From positions 1-64,000 of the forward strand of contig DKBM01000083.1 in the NCBI GenBank assembly GCA_002451215.1: a stretch of 64,000 bases of DNA. Reading direction: 5' to 3'. Below, piece after piece: positions 34,893 to 44,103 of this stretch; position 1 is the stretch's first letter, and every line of letters starts with the position of its first letter. This stretch comes from SM1-46 sp002451215. GTDB taxonomy: Bacteria > Pseudomonadota > Gammaproteobacteria > Acidiferrobacterales > Sulfurifustaceae. A model generated the notes under the pieces. The model had not been told where the DNA came from, ran no database searches, and worked only from the letters and a program-made list of their open reading frames with translations. The position numbers and the translations under genes are program-made.

Positions 34893-35639
34893 CTAAAACG
34901 GGCGAACGATCTGCAAACCGCTGCCAGCAGATGTCTGCGTGGCGGCGGTCACCGGATTGGTAACGAGATCTTCCAGCATCTTGCCGTTCTGGATGTGGAT
35001 GCAGTGTTTCTTGACAGATAACAGTCCCTGGCGTTTCAGCGCATTAAGCGCGGTGCTGGCTGACTGCCGCGTGGTGCCGATCATGTCGGCAATTTCCTGA
35101 TGTGTGAGGGAAATATCCAGCAAGGTTTCAGCATCCGATACCGGCTTGCCATAGCGCGCGCTGAGACGGATCAGAAGTTTTACAAGACGCGTGGTCACAT
35201 CGTCACTGGTGAGATTGAGCAGCATGTCGGCGAGTCCACGTAACCGGCAGGAGAGCAGATCCACGACCAGCATGGCTGCCTCGCCATCGCGTTGGAGGAA
35301 TTCTTTGAACCTGAACTGGGGAATGACCAGGGCTTCGGAATCGGCGCAAGCCTCGCTCGCCACCTCGCGCCGGCCGGCACGCGCCATCTCGGCCAACCCG
35401 AAAATCTCGCCGGGAAAACAGAACCACAGGATTACCGTACGTCCTACCGGCGAGAGCGCAAAAATCTTTATTCGACCCTGCGTCAGAATATAAACATTGT
35501 CGCCGGGCGAGCCCGGCTGAAACACGGCATCACCTTTGCGATACGCAATACGATGACCGAGTGCGTATAACGCGTCGCGAGTGGAGCCAGACAGTCGCCC
35601 AAGGAAGTCGGACGGCGGAACGAACCAAGGTGTTTCCAT
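34893..35639 (-). CDS. Crp/Fnr-family transcription regulator
   Basis: A 248-residue regulator with an N-terminal cyclic-nucleotide-binding fold (about 20-140; PGSPGDNVYILTQGRIKIF, FPGEIFGLAEM) and a C-terminal helix-turn-helix (LTHQEIADMIGTTRQSASTAL). It lacks the N-terminal cysteine cluster of FNR, so it is not an obvious Fe-S oxygen sensor, and the cAMP-contacting residues of Crp are not clearly present. The ATG at 35639 has GGAGGAG upstream. It is divergent from the DASS transporter gene, a likely target, and precedes the ModA-like gene on the same strand. Confidence 0.85.
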   Translation of the reverse strand: METPWFVPPSDFLGRLSGSTRDALYALGHRIAYRKGDAVFQPGSPGDNVYILTQGRIKIFALSPVGRTVILWFCFPGEIFGLAEMARAGRREVASEACADSEALVIPQFRFKEFLQRDGEAAMLVVDLLSCRLRGLADMLLNLTSDDVTTRLVKLLIRLSARYGKPVSDAETLLDISLTHQEIADMIGTTRQSASTALNALKRQGLLSVKKHCIHIQNGKMLEDLVTNPVTAATQTSAGSGLQIVRPF

Positions 35640-35852
35640 ACGCTCCTCCAGAGGACCGCATTCCCTGCGATCGGCTATTGATCCCCTGCCCTCTGCACTG
35701 TCGCCCAGATGACAGACCAAAGACCCGGCTTTCTTTAATTATGATTATAAGCTTGGCTAATCCGGATGTAAGGATGGCTAATTGACGGAGTTCGTGCGTA
35801 CCGGCCGGGCGAAATGTTATCCACAAACCTAGACAAAGCAAGGGGTTAGTCA

Positions 35853-37400
35853 ATGGCAAGTACAGAAACTGCGAGCGGTGGACTACTTGGACATCTGACT
35901 CACAACATTCAAGCGAGCGGGCGCAATCCAACACGCGTGATGATTGGTTTTGTTCTCGCGTGGGCAATGTTCGCGCTGATCATGTGGGTGTTCCCGCGCC
36001 CCGAGGGGCTCAAACCAGAAGGCATGACGGTTCTCGCCATTGTCATCTGGGCAAGCATCATGTGGGTATCTGAAGCGCTGCCGGTCGGTATCACCGGTAT
36101 CTCCGTACCCACACTGCTCATCCTGACGCACGCACTTCCGTGGGCCAAGGGCAAGCCACCGCTGGGTCAGGTGTTCGCTGGATTCACTGGCCACGTAGTT
36201 TGGCTGTGCCTGTTCGCGTTCATGGTCGGCGCAATCATGCAGTTGTTAAAGCTCGACCGGCGCATCGCGCTCGCCATCCTCGACAAGGTCAAGGCCTCCA
36301 ATGTGGGGCGCGTCATCTGGGGTTTCTTTGGTATCAACGTCCTGCTCGCGTTCTTCATTCCGGCCGCCAATGCCCGCGCCGCCACGTTGCTACCAATCGT
36401 CAAGGGTGTGACGAATCTGCTAGGCGATTCCCCGGAGGAGAATGAGGCGAAAAAGGCCATTGTCATCCAGTCGCTGGTATACGGAACCATGATCTGCGGC
36501 GTGTTCATCATGACCGCGCATCTGCCTAACCTGATCATGGTGGATATCTTCAGCAAGGCCGGCAAGACCATCGGCTATCTCGACTGGGCGCTGATGCAGT
36601 TTCCCTATCTCGGCATGTTTGTACTGACCCAGTGGTGGGTGCGCTACCACTTCAAGACCAAGGGTATTGAGATTGCCGGCGGTCACAGCAAGATTCAAAA
36701 AATGCACAAGGACCTCGGTCCCATGAGCCGGGGCGAGTGGACCCTGCTGCTATTGTTTGCGGCGATCGCGCTGCTGTTCGCCATGGGCAAGGGCAGTCCG
36801 ATTTATCAGTTGCACAGCTTGCAGCTGGGCATCATTGGCCTAATCGGCATGCTGGTGCTGTTCACGCCTGGACTATTCCCGTTCAAGTGGAAGGAGGTGC
36901 AGGATCGCACCATGTGGGGCACATTCCTCCTGCTCGGCGGCGCTATCACCATGACCGCCGCCATGAGCAAGTCCGGTCTCGCCGCCTTCCTCGCCGATAT
37001 CGCACATGGCTGGGTAGTGGGACAGCCCTGGTGGATGGTGCTGCTGACCTTGATGCTGGCTACACATGTGATCCGCATCGGCATGCTTTCCAATGTCGCC
37101 GCGATCGCCATGCTGGCGCCGATCGTCTTTGCGCTGGCACCCAGACTCGACCTGCACGATGTGGCGCTGACGCTACTCGTCTGCGACACCGATACCTACG
37201 CCTATCTGTTACCGACACAGATCACGGCCGCGGTCATCGCCTATGGTTCAGAAACCTTCAGTACCGAGGACTACGCCAAGGCCGGATGGGTATGCATTCT
37301 GATTGCCGTCGCCTACGGCATCCTGATTATGGCGCCATGGTACGCCATTCTCGGCATGCCGGTGTGGGATCCGTCGGCACCCTGGCCGTTTGCCAAATAG
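35853..37400 (+). CDS. DASS (SLC13) family anion symporter
   Basis: A 515-residue inner-membrane protein with about 11-12 hydrophobic helices, belonging to the divalent anion:sodium symporter (SLC13/CitT) family. Family elements include ISVPTLLIL near the first substrate loop, FFIPAANARAATLLPIV, corresponding to the first SNT-like motif region, and MLSNVAAIAMLAPIV near the second. Members move dicarboxylates, sulfate or related anions. AAGGGG precedes the ATG. It is divergent from the crp-type gene and followed by a terminator, then the DUF3604 gene. Confidence 0.85.
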   Translation: MASTETASGGLLGHLTHNIQASGRNPTRVMIGFVLAWAMFALIMWVFPRPEGLKPEGMTVLAIVIWASIMWVSEALPVGITGISVPTLLILTHALPWAKGKPPLGQVFAGFTGHVVWLCLFAFMVGAIMQLLKLDRRIALAILDKVKASNVGRVIWGFFGINVLLAFFIPAANARAATLLPIVKGVTNLLGDSPEENEAKKAIVIQSLVYGTMICGVFIMTAHLPNLIMVDIFSKAGKTIGYLDWALMQFPYLGMFVLTQWWVRYHFKTKGIEIAGGHSKIQKMHKDLGPMSRGEWTLLLLFAAIALLFAMGKGSPIYQLHSLQLGIIGLIGMLVLFTPGLFPFKWKEVQDRTMWGTFLLLGGAITMTAAMSKSGLAAFLADIAHGWVVGQPWWMVLLTLMLATHVIRIGMLSNVAAIAMLAPIVFALAPRLDLHDVALTLLVCDTDTYAYLLPTQITAAVIAYGSETFSTEDYAKAGWVCILIAVAYGILIMAPWYAILGMPVWDPSAPWPFAK

Positions 37401-37413
37401 ATGATTGCACCCC

Positions 37414-37452
37414 GCGCCCGCCCCGCGTGGTTGGGGGGCGGGCGCTTTTTTT
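37414..37452 (+). terminator. rho-independent terminator after DASS gene
   Basis: GCGCCCGCCCC (37414-37424) pairs perfectly with GGGGCGGGCGC (37435-37445), followed by seven T. It probably reduces readthrough into the next gene 47 bp downstream. Confidence 0.88.
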
Positions 37453-37498
37453 CCACTGGACCTTCAACTCAAATTGACTAGCTGTATGGGGCAGATCC

Positions 37499-39883
37499 AT
37501 GAAGAAGATGACTGATCAGGAACTCAAGCAAAAACTCGGCGACTATATCGCGCCGCCGGAACTGTATGGCAAAACCAAGGACATGCCGTTTCTCGGTAAG
37601 GTCAGCTGCAACGTCGAGTCGATCGTGGCCGGCTCCTGGCAGGAAATCGTGATTGACTATGAACTCGGCGCCTCGGGCATGGCCGATGGCTCGTGGTTCA
37701 AGGCGACCTTGCGCTTCTATTCCGATTGGGCGCTGTTCCAGACCACCGATCCAAATGGCGCCAATTACGTTTCGGCGGAGTATCACGCCGCCCCGACAGT
37801 TCCAGGCCAGAGCCCGGCAACCGTGCAGTATCTCAAGGTGCGCTTCGACCAGAAGGGTCATGAACGCCCCTTCCAGAAGGCCGTCATCGTCGATACGTTT
37901 GATGGCTATCTCAAGGCCGGCGATCACATCATCATCCGCCTGGGGGACCGCCGCTTCGGCGGTCCGGGCACCCGCGTGCAGACCTTCGTCGAGCAGAACT
38001 TCAAGATTCGCTGCTACTGCGACCCACTTGGTACCTCGCGCTTTGCGGCGGTCAATCCCGACCTCGTGATTCAGATCGTACCGGGCGTGCCGGCGCAGCT
38101 CATGTGGGCCGGCTCGCGCATCGTGCGTGCCGGCGAAAAATTTCCCCTGCGGCTGCGGGCCGAAGACGAATGGGGCAACGCCTGCTGGGACCGACCCGAA
38201 AAAGTTGAAGTCAGCGCTACGCTCGACGGCAAACCCGTATACGAGAAGAAGGCGAACCTCACCGACAAGGGCTGGGCAGTACTGCTGCTAGACGACCTGC
38301 CGACCGACAAAGCCGGCGAACTCGCGGTGACCGCGCGCCTGCCCGAACACCCCTGGGTCAAGGCGCAGACCTTCTACGCAACCGTGGACAAGACATTCGA
38401 GTCACCGCGCATCTACTACACCGATCTCCATGTGCACTCGGAGGACACGATTGGTACCAACTCCACCGTCTACAACCTGACCTATGGGCGCGATGTGACC
38501 GGTCTGGACGTACTCGCGTTCGCGCACAATGACTTCAACATCACCACCGAACGCTGGCAGAAGACGGTAGAGCTGATCCGCAAGATCTCGACGGACGGAC
38601 AGTTTGTTGCCTATCCAGGCACCGAGTGGTGCGGCTCATCGTGTGCGGGTGGTGACCACAATGTTGTGTTCCTGCATGATGGCGAGCCGGAATTTCCATT
38701 CCTGAAGACCGGTGAACACATACGCTCGGTCGACTGGAATGAGGACAGCAAGACCACCCAGGCAGTTCCTGGTGCCTGGCCGCTGGAAGAACTATGGGTC
38801 GCCTATGCCAAGGACCCGGAGGGGCATCTTCTGATCCCACATGTCGGTGGGCGTCGCTGCATTCTCGACTGGCATTACCCGAAGCTTGAGCGCCTCATCG
38901 AAATCGGCTCGAGTTGGGGTCACTTTGGTTGGCTCTACCAGGAAGCCATGGAGCGCGGCTACAAGATTGGCGCATCGATGGCGGGCGACGAGCACCGTGG
39001 TCGCTGCGGTGGCGGTGTGCCGGGCACGGCAGTGTTCGGCACCAAGGGTGGTATCTCCGGAGTAATCGCACCGGAACTCACCCGCAAGGCCATCGCGAGC
39101 GCATTGCGCGCCCGCCGGACTTTCGCCTCCACAGGTGAACGAACGTTCGGGCTCACACGCTGCGGCAAGCACATCATGGGCGATGAATTCGAACACAAGG
39201 GGCCAGCTACGATCGAGTACCGTTTCCTCGGCGACGCCGGCTGGGACGAAATCGTGGCGCTGGATCATACCGGCGAGATCTGGCGGCGCGAATTGCAGAA
39301 AGAACTTGGCTATTCGGATCGCAAGATCCGCTTTCGCTGGGGCGGCGCACGCGTCAAGGACCGCTACCGCTGGGCTGCCTGGAAAGGCACGGTGACCATC
39401 ACGAACGCGGTCATCAATGCCTTCAACGGCCTCGGCTTCGAGCACATTGAGGAAACCTGCTGGCGGGAAAACGCGACCACTATCGGCTTCAAGAGCGATA
39501 CCTATGGGGACGTGGACGCCATCGAGATCGACGTTTCGCACCTAAAGACGGCGAAGATCCGCGTGGAAGGCACCATCGATGGTTACGTGAAGGTCGGCGA
39601 TCCGTTGAAGGGCAACCCGTTTGTGCATTGCCCGAAGTTCGAGTGGGAGATTACTGGCGCAGAGTTGCTTGAGGCCGCCCGGCTCAAGAAGGACCTGCCG
39701 GGGGTCGACATGTTCCTAGGCTTCGAGCGCATGTCCGATGCACCCGCCCCGCGCGAAGTAACCGGCACGCTCAATATCGACCCGCACAATGGCCCGCACG
39801 GCCATCGACCGGTGTACTTCTTTGCCCGGCAGGTCGACGATGCCAAAATCTGGACGTCGGCGCTGTTCATCACTTTCAAGTAG
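37499..39883 (+). CDS. DUF3604 / PHP-like metallohydrolase
   Basis: A large (794 aa) protein of the DUF3604 type. Residues 1-300 form beta-rich immunoglobulin-like segments (VSCNVESIVAGSWQEIVIDYEL; LMWAGSRIVRAGEKFPLRL). From 305 a PHP-like metal site begins with YYTDLHVHSED (D309, H311, H313), followed by FAHNDFN, YPGTEWCGSSCAGGDHNVVF, LIPHVGGRRC and SMAGDEHRGRCGGG, which supply further His and Asp ligands. There is no signal peptide, so it should be cytosolic. The family has no well-established reaction. It sits between an anion symporter and an orphan binding protein and has its own terminator. Confidence 0.72.
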   Translation: MKKMTDQELKQKLGDYIAPPELYGKTKDMPFLGKVSCNVESIVAGSWQEIVIDYELGASGMADGSWFKATLRFYSDWALFQTTDPNGANYVSAEYHAAPTVPGQSPATVQYLKVRFDQKGHERPFQKAVIVDTFDGYLKAGDHIIIRLGDRRFGGPGTRVQTFVEQNFKIRCYCDPLGTSRFAAVNPDLVIQIVPGVPAQLMWAGSRIVRAGEKFPLRLRAEDEWGNACWDRPEKVEVSATLDGKPVYEKKANLTDKGWAVLLLDDLPTDKAGELAVTARLPEHPWVKAQTFYATVDKTFESPRIYYTDLHVHSEDTIGTNSTVYNLTYGRDVTGLDVLAFAHNDFNITTERWQKTVELIRKISTDGQFVAYPGTEWCGSSCAGGDHNVVFLHDGEPEFPFLKTGEHIRSVDWNEDSKTTQAVPGAWPLEELWVAYAKDPEGHLLIPHVGGRRCILDWHYPKLERLIEIGSSWGHFGWLYQEAMERGYKIGASMAGDEHRGRCGGGVPGTAVFGTKGGISGVIAPELTRKAIASALRARRTFASTGERTFGLTRCGKHIMGDEFEHKGPATIEYRFLGDAGWDEIVALDHTGEIWRRELQKELGYSDRKIRFRWGGARVKDRYRWAAWKGTVTITNAVINAFNGLGFEHIEETCWRENATTIGFKSDTYGDVDAIEIDVSHLKTAKIRVEGTIDGYVKVGDPLKGNPFVHCPKFEWEITGAELLEAARLKKDLPGVDMFLGFERMSDAPAPREVTGTLNIDPHNGPHGHRPVYFFARQVDDAKIWTSALFITFK

Positions 39884-39916
39884 CGCGCCGGGCTCCCGAC
39901 GCGGATCGGCCGTGAA

Positions 39917-39951
39917 CCGAGGGGATCGGATCGATCCCCTCGGCCTTTTTT
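39917..39951 (+). terminator. rho-independent terminator after DUF3604 gene
   Basis: CCGAGGGGATCG and CGATCCCCTCGG form a perfect 12-bp stem with a GAT loop, followed by CC and six T. Confidence 0.92.
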
Positions 39952-40144
39952 CTTTCACTCCGCGCTTGTCTATCAGACCGCCCCGCCTGTCGGGCGTCAC
40001 TTGGCGTTCGCGGCACCGTCGGCGTACCTAGCTAGGCTGCAGGAGTGTCGGCCGGCAGACATGCGCGTGCTGGCAAGTAGTACAGCAGCAGAAGCTGATG
40101 GTGGCTGCACTCTCACAGGGATCCGTTTCGGCCAAGGAGGCCAA

Positions 40145-41086
40145 ATGATTACTCGACGCTCGACGTTCATCTCCGCAATCAGCATTGCGGCGCTCGCCGT
40201 ATTCTCCCAGACCGCGGTCGGTGCCGAAGCAGCGCCGGCGGCCCGGGCACAGAAGACCGCATTCGCACCATCGAGTAGCATCAATCGCTCCGGCCCGGTG
40301 GTGCGCGACGAGAGCTTCTATACAGCCGCCGGAACCGAGGCGAATCCATTGGTGTTCAGCGCGCCGCCGCGCGGCGCGAAGGAAGACGAAATCGCGACCT
40401 ACCAGCCGATTGCCGACATGCTGACGGTCACGACTGGCAAGAAGTTCGTCTACCGGTACTCCGACAACTGGCTGAATTACAGCAAGGAAATGGTCAAGGG
40501 CAGCTATGACCTGGTGTTCGACGGGCCGGCGTTCAATGGCTGGCGCATCAATCACCTTGAGCACACGCCGCTGGTGAAACTGCCTGAGGACTTTGTGTTC
40601 GTGATCGTGACCGGCGCCAACAGCGCTCACATCAAGGAAGTGAAGCACCTGGCCGGCCGCAAAGTCTGCGCGCATGCACCGCCCAACCTCGGCACGCTGA
40701 CGCTGCTCAGCCAGTTCGACAATCCGGCACGCCAACCGACCATTGCGACCATCAAGGGTTGGCAGCGGGCATATGAGGGACTGGTGGCTGGCGAATGCGA
40801 GGGCACGATCCTGCCGGTGCAGATACTCGGCAAGGTTGACAAGGAAGGCAGAAAAACTCGCGTGCTATACAAACACCGCGCTATGCCGAACAACGCCTTT
40901 TCCGCCGGACCGCGCATCTCGGCCGACATGCAAAACAACATCAGGAGCGCTCTGCTATCGGAGCAGGGCCGTAGTGCCACGGCGCGGCTACGCTCGAAAT
41001 ATGCCGGCAAGGACTTCGTGCTCGCCACACGTGACGAGTACGCTTCGCTCGGCGCACTGCTGAGAAACAGCATTTACTACTACTAG
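40145..41086 (+). CDS. orphan PhnD-like periplasmic binding protein
   Basis: A 313-residue exported protein of the phosphate/phosphite/phosphonate-type binding family. The signal peptide is MITRRSTFISAISIAALAVF...VGA. The mature part shows NPLVFSAPPRGAKEDEIATY, a strand-helix start typical of PhnD, and FDGPAFNGWRINH where PhnD has its ligand loop, then AHAPPNLGTLTLLSQFD. No ABC permease or ATPase is nearby. AAGGAGG precedes the ATG. It may deliver a ligand to a distant transporter or act as a sensor partner. A decayed copy of part of this gene lies 220 bp downstream. Confidence 0.78.
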   Translation: MITRRSTFISAISIAALAVFSQTAVGAEAAPAARAQKTAFAPSSSINRSGPVVRDESFYTAAGTEANPLVFSAPPRGAKEDEIATYQPIADMLTVTTGKKFVYRYSDNWLNYSKEMVKGSYDLVFDGPAFNGWRINHLEHTPLVKLPEDFVFVIVTGANSAHIKEVKHLAGRKVCAHAPPNLGTLTLLSQFDNPARQPTIATIKGWQRAYEGLVAGECEGTILPVQILGKVDKEGRKTRVLYKHRAMPNNAFSAGPRISADMQNNIRSALLSEQGRSATARLRSKYAGKDFVLATRDEYASLGALLRNSIYYY

Positions 41087-41119
41087 TCGCGCCGTTCGTC
41101 GCACTAATCGCCCTTTACA

Positions 41120-41152
41120 GCGCCCGCCAGCCGCAATCGCCCTGGCGGGCGC
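41120..41152 (+). other. hairpin after PhnD-like gene
   Basis: GCGCCCGCCAG and CTGGCGGGCGC form a perfect 11-bp stem with an 11-nt loop, 33 bp after the stop codon. No T-run follows, so it may be a 3'-end stabilising stem or a rho-dependent end. Confidence 0.55.
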
Positions 41153-41302
41153 CTAGACTCAGTGCTGACGGGTACCGTCGAGCCGCGCAGACCGAGGAAA
41201 GGCCAAAGTTCCAGAAAACCGATCCGTCTGGATGAATCACGAACAGGGAGCGTTCGATGCAACTTCAGTCCGTCTATGTCTCTGCCACGTCGCTCGGGAT
41301 AG

Positions 41303-41557
41303 GTGTGGCATTCAACACCGCTCGCCGACCAGCCCGAAATTCAACTCGCCCGGATGGAAGCATGGACGCTCTGTTCCTGCGCGTTACCCAACCTCGGTGC
41401 CCTGGCTTCGCTCAGTCAGTTCGATAGACCTTCGCGCCAACCGATGAAAATCAACACGGATGGCTCGCAAAACATCTTTCGCTGTGTAGCGACGGGGCAG
41501 TGCGCCGGCCAAACATTCCGACGGCGGTGCCGAGACAGATTGGCGCTGACGAGATGA
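41303..41557 (+). pseudogene. decayed paralogue of the PhnD-like binding protein gene
   Basis: The frame 41303-41557 contains ALPNLGALASLSQFDRPSRQ and then FRCVATGQCAGQTF, which align with APPNLGTLTLLSQFDNPARQ and YEGLVAGECEGTIL of the intact gene at 40145-41086. The alignable part covers only about 60 residues; the signal peptide, the first half and the C-terminus are absent or unreadable, and no start signal precedes it. It is best seen as the relic of a tandem duplication or of a second binding-protein gene. Confidence 0.7.
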
Positions 41558-41754
41558 TTAGGTGCGTATTTCGCGACCGCCTCGAACCTCAGGTCTTGCC
41601 GGTATCGGCACGTACCTGAGCGGCGAGTCGGGCTAATACTGACAAGCGTTACGGAACTCTGGAGATCTGCGCGCAGTAATGCATGAGTCGCCTGGGGCAC
41701 CCCGCACACAAACCCCTCGTGACAGCAACGCGCAGATCGCAATCTCCCAGGGTC

Positions 41755-41795
41755 GGCGCCTGGCAGCCACTTGGTTGCCGGGCGCCGTTTATTTT
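41755..41795 (+). terminator. terminator-like hairpin
   Basis: GGCGCC (41755-41760) pairs with GGCGCC (41781-41786), extended inwards by TGGCA/TTGCC type pairing, followed by TTTATTTT. No intact plus-strand gene precedes it, so it may be the terminator left from the decayed gene. It lies just past the stop of the minus-strand methyltransferase gene. Confidence 0.6.
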
Positions 41796-41816
41796 GGGGC
41801 GCGCCTTGTCGCTCGA

Positions 41817-42422
41817 TCAAACCGCACGACGTGCCAACAGCCTGACTACCGCTGCCCGACCGCGATGATAGGGCCCCTCGTCGAGATCGGTTAGTGTTTC
41901 CTCTAGCTCGAGAATCTCGGCATCCGCAAAGTCCATTCGCAGCGTCTCAGCCGAGTAGAGCATCTCGAGCGCACGCGGACCGCCGCTTTGGTATTGGATT
42001 TGCCGCGCTGTAAAGGCTTCGAGAATCAGTAGTCCGCGCGGCTGCAGTGCCCGCAGCATACTGGCATGCAGTCGCGCACGATGAGCCGGCGGAAAGTGAG
42101 CGAAAATCGCCACCACCACATCAAATTGCGCCACTGGCCAGACCCAGTCGAAAAGATTCGCAACTTCGGTGCCTAGCGCCACGTTTCGTTCCGCGGCAAG
42201 GGCTTGCGCCTTGCGCAGCCCGACATCCGAGGCATCAACGGACAGCACCGCCAGGTCCTGTTCGGCAAGCCATACGCCGTTGCGCCCTTCCCCGTCTGCC
42301 ACTGCCAGCGCGCTCATCCCTGGCCGCAAGTGTTGCGCTTGGGAAATGAGAAACGCGTTCGGGGCGGTGCCATAGGCATAACCTGGCTCCGCATATCGGG
42401 TGTTCCAGAATTCGCTTTGCAT
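41817..42422 (-). CDS. class I SAM-dependent methyltransferase
   Basis: A 201-residue soluble methyltransferase with N-terminal FWNTRYAEPGYAYGTAPNAFL, a layout seen in the TehB/thiopurine-like group, a SAM-binding segment ALAVADGEGRNGVWLAE, the acidic strand end SVDASDVGL, and post-motif FDVVVAIFAHFPP. The usual GxGxG is replaced by ADGEGRNG, also seen in relatives. GGGAG precedes the ATG. Substrate unknown. It ends next to a stretch of decayed sequence. Confidence 0.8.
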   Translation of the reverse strand: MQSEFWNTRYAEPGYAYGTAPNAFLISQAQHLRPGMSALAVADGEGRNGVWLAEQDLAVLSVDASDVGLRKAQALAAERNVALGTEVANLFDWVWPVAQFDVVVAIFAHFPPAHRARLHASMLRALQPRGLLILEAFTARQIQYQSGGPRALEMLYSAETLRMDFADAEILELEETLTDLDEGPYHRGRAAVVRLLARRAV

Positions 42423-42455
42423 ATGACTCCCGCGCGACTCGCGGGAGGGGCGGGA

Positions 42456-42833
42456 TCAGTGACTGCTCAGGAAACTTGAGAGTGCATGGCGGCTCTCGCT
42501 ATCCAGTCCCATGAACTTGATGGCAGTGCCGCTACGCGAGACGCGAGCCACCGTTGCCGGCAAGGAATAGGCTTTGGCGCCTGCGCCATTCGGAAGATCG
42601 ATCATGAGCTGGACCGGCACGTCGTGCGTGAGCACTCCCCAGCCAATCTCCAACATAGCGCCCGAGAGGCTGATGTCATGGACCTGACAAAACCGATGAC
42701 CAGTCGCGTGCGCGAGCATGGCCGTACGAGGCACGGGTTTCCGAGAATTGGTGCGACGCTCACTGTCCGGCACGACCAGAGCCTCCGCGACTCGCCGCCC
42801 GCCGTGGGCGGCACAATTGATTGACGACCCCAT
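42456..42833 (-). CDS. PilZ-domain protein
   Basis: A 125-residue protein consisting mainly of a PilZ domain. The c-di-GMP-binding signature is present: ERRTNSRKPVPR (RxxxR) and, 20 residues on, VHDISLSGAMLE (D/NxSxxG). It may link c-di-GMP to motility or surface functions, but no flagellar or pilus gene is nearby. The ATG at 42833 is taken; a GTG four codons upstream is also open. Confidence 0.82.
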   Translation of the reverse strand: MGSSINCAAHGGRRVAEALVVPDSERRTNSRKPVPRTAMLAHATGHRFCQVHDISLSGAMLEIGWGVLTHDVPVQLMIDLPNGAGAKAYSLPATVARVSRSGTAIKFMGLDSESRHALSSFLSSH

Positions 42834-42875
42834 TGTACCGTGCACGGCGCTGCCTGGGTATGCCGACCGCGCCGG

Positions 42876-44093
42876 CTATGCCGTTGACCGGCGTGCGAGC
42901 TTGGGCAGATCGCCAGTCAGGCCACTTGCCCGGCGGGTAAGCGCACTTTTCAGGGGTATCGCGGCGTCAACCAGGTCTAGGCCGAAGTTTCGTAGCTGCG
43001 TAAGTCCCGGCAGTTTGTTGCTAAAGAGATAGCGAAAACCGCCAGTGACTGAGACCATGCCGAGATTCTCCCCCTTGCGCCAGCGCTCGTAGCGCCGCAG
43101 TACCGTCAAACTACCGACATCCTGGTGGCTGCGCTGCGCGGCAATCAGAATCTCGGCGAGCGACGCGGCATCCAGAAACCCGAGATTCACACCCTGACCG
43201 GCAAGCGGATGCACCGTATGGGCCGCGTCGCCGACGAGCGCTGCACGTGGTGCGCAATACGCCCGGACGTGGCTGAGCGCCAGCGGGAATGCGGCACGCG
43301 GACCGACCGAGCGGATGCTACCGAGGTCGTTACCAAATGCTGCCTGCAGACGCGCGACAAACGCGTTATCGTCGAGCGCAAGCAGTGCACTGGCGAGCTC
43401 CGTATCCGCTGACCAGACGATTGAACAGGTGTGCGCGTCGGCCAGCGGGAGAAACGCCAGCGGGCCCGTGCCAAGAAACCGCTGCCGCGCCACGTTGGCG
43501 TGTGGCCGCTCGGTAACGACGGTCGCCACCACACCGCTCTGACCAAGATCGAGCCGCCTCGTCTCAATACCCGTCACGCGGCGCACGAGCGAATCAGCCC
43601 CATCTGCCCCCACTACCAGCCGCGCTCCGAGCCGTCGCCCATCCCGCAACACAATGATGACCTGTTCGCTGCCAAACTCCATTGTCTCGGGAGTAACCGG
43701 GACGAGCGTGTGCACGTTGGTGAACTGTTGCAGTCTCTCTATAAGCGCATTGTGGATGACGCTATTCTCGATGATGTAGGCGAGACAGGGCTCTGCGATC
43801 TCAGCGGCGTCGAACGTGACCGAACCGCTGCCGCCTTCGTCCCGGATGCGCATCTGCTCGACGGCGCAAACGCGCCGCCGCGTCATGAAGTCCCAAGCAC
43901 CGAGGTTTTCAAATATGGCGCGCGACGCGAGCGTGATGGCGCTCACTCGTAGATCAAACCCTTGCGCGGGGGGATCCTGGGCAACGCGCTGATCGAGCAG
44001 CGCCACCTTGAACGGACTGTTGCCAAGGGCACAGGCGAGGCTCGCACCCACCATGCCGCCGCCAACAATGACGATGTCGTAGTGACTCGTCAT
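42876..44093 (-). CDS. FAD-dependent ubiquinone-biosynthesis hydroxylase (UbiI/UbiF type)
   Basis: A 405-residue member of the UbiH/UbiI/UbiF/Coq6 monooxygenase family. Motifs: FAD-binding IVGGGMVGASLACALG, the middle VVGADGADSLVR (DG motif) and LVGDAAHTVHPLAGQGVNLG (GD motif). It hydroxylates the benzoquinone ring of a ubiquinone precursor. Position next to ubiH and pepP suggests UbiI (C5) or UbiF (C6) function; sequence alone does not decide. The ATG at 44093, 10 nt after the ubiH stop, is used rather than the upstream extension. Confidence 0.88.
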   Translation of the reverse strand: MTSHYDIVIVGGGMVGASLACALGNSPFKVALLDQRVAQDPPAQGFDLRVSAITLASRAIFENLGAWDFMTRRRVCAVEQMRIRDEGGSGSVTFDAAEIAEPCLAYIIENSVIHNALIERLQQFTNVHTLVPVTPETMEFGSEQVIIVLRDGRRLGARLVVGADGADSLVRRVTGIETRRLDLGQSGVVATVVTERPHANVARQRFLGTGPLAFLPLADAHTCSIVWSADTELASALLALDDNAFVARLQAAFGNDLGSIRSVGPRAAFPLALSHVRAYCAPRAALVGDAAHTVHPLAGQGVNLGFLDAASLAEILIAAQRSHQDVGSLTVLRRYERWRKGENLGMVSVTGGFRYLFSNKLPGLTQLRNFGLDLVDAAIPLKSALTRRASGLTGDLPKLARRSTA

Positions 44094-44103
44094 GCCGTGG
44101 CGC

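Noticed and set aside
34893..35639. FNR oxygen sensor
   Set aside because: The N-terminal cysteine cluster needed for the Fe-S centre is missing.
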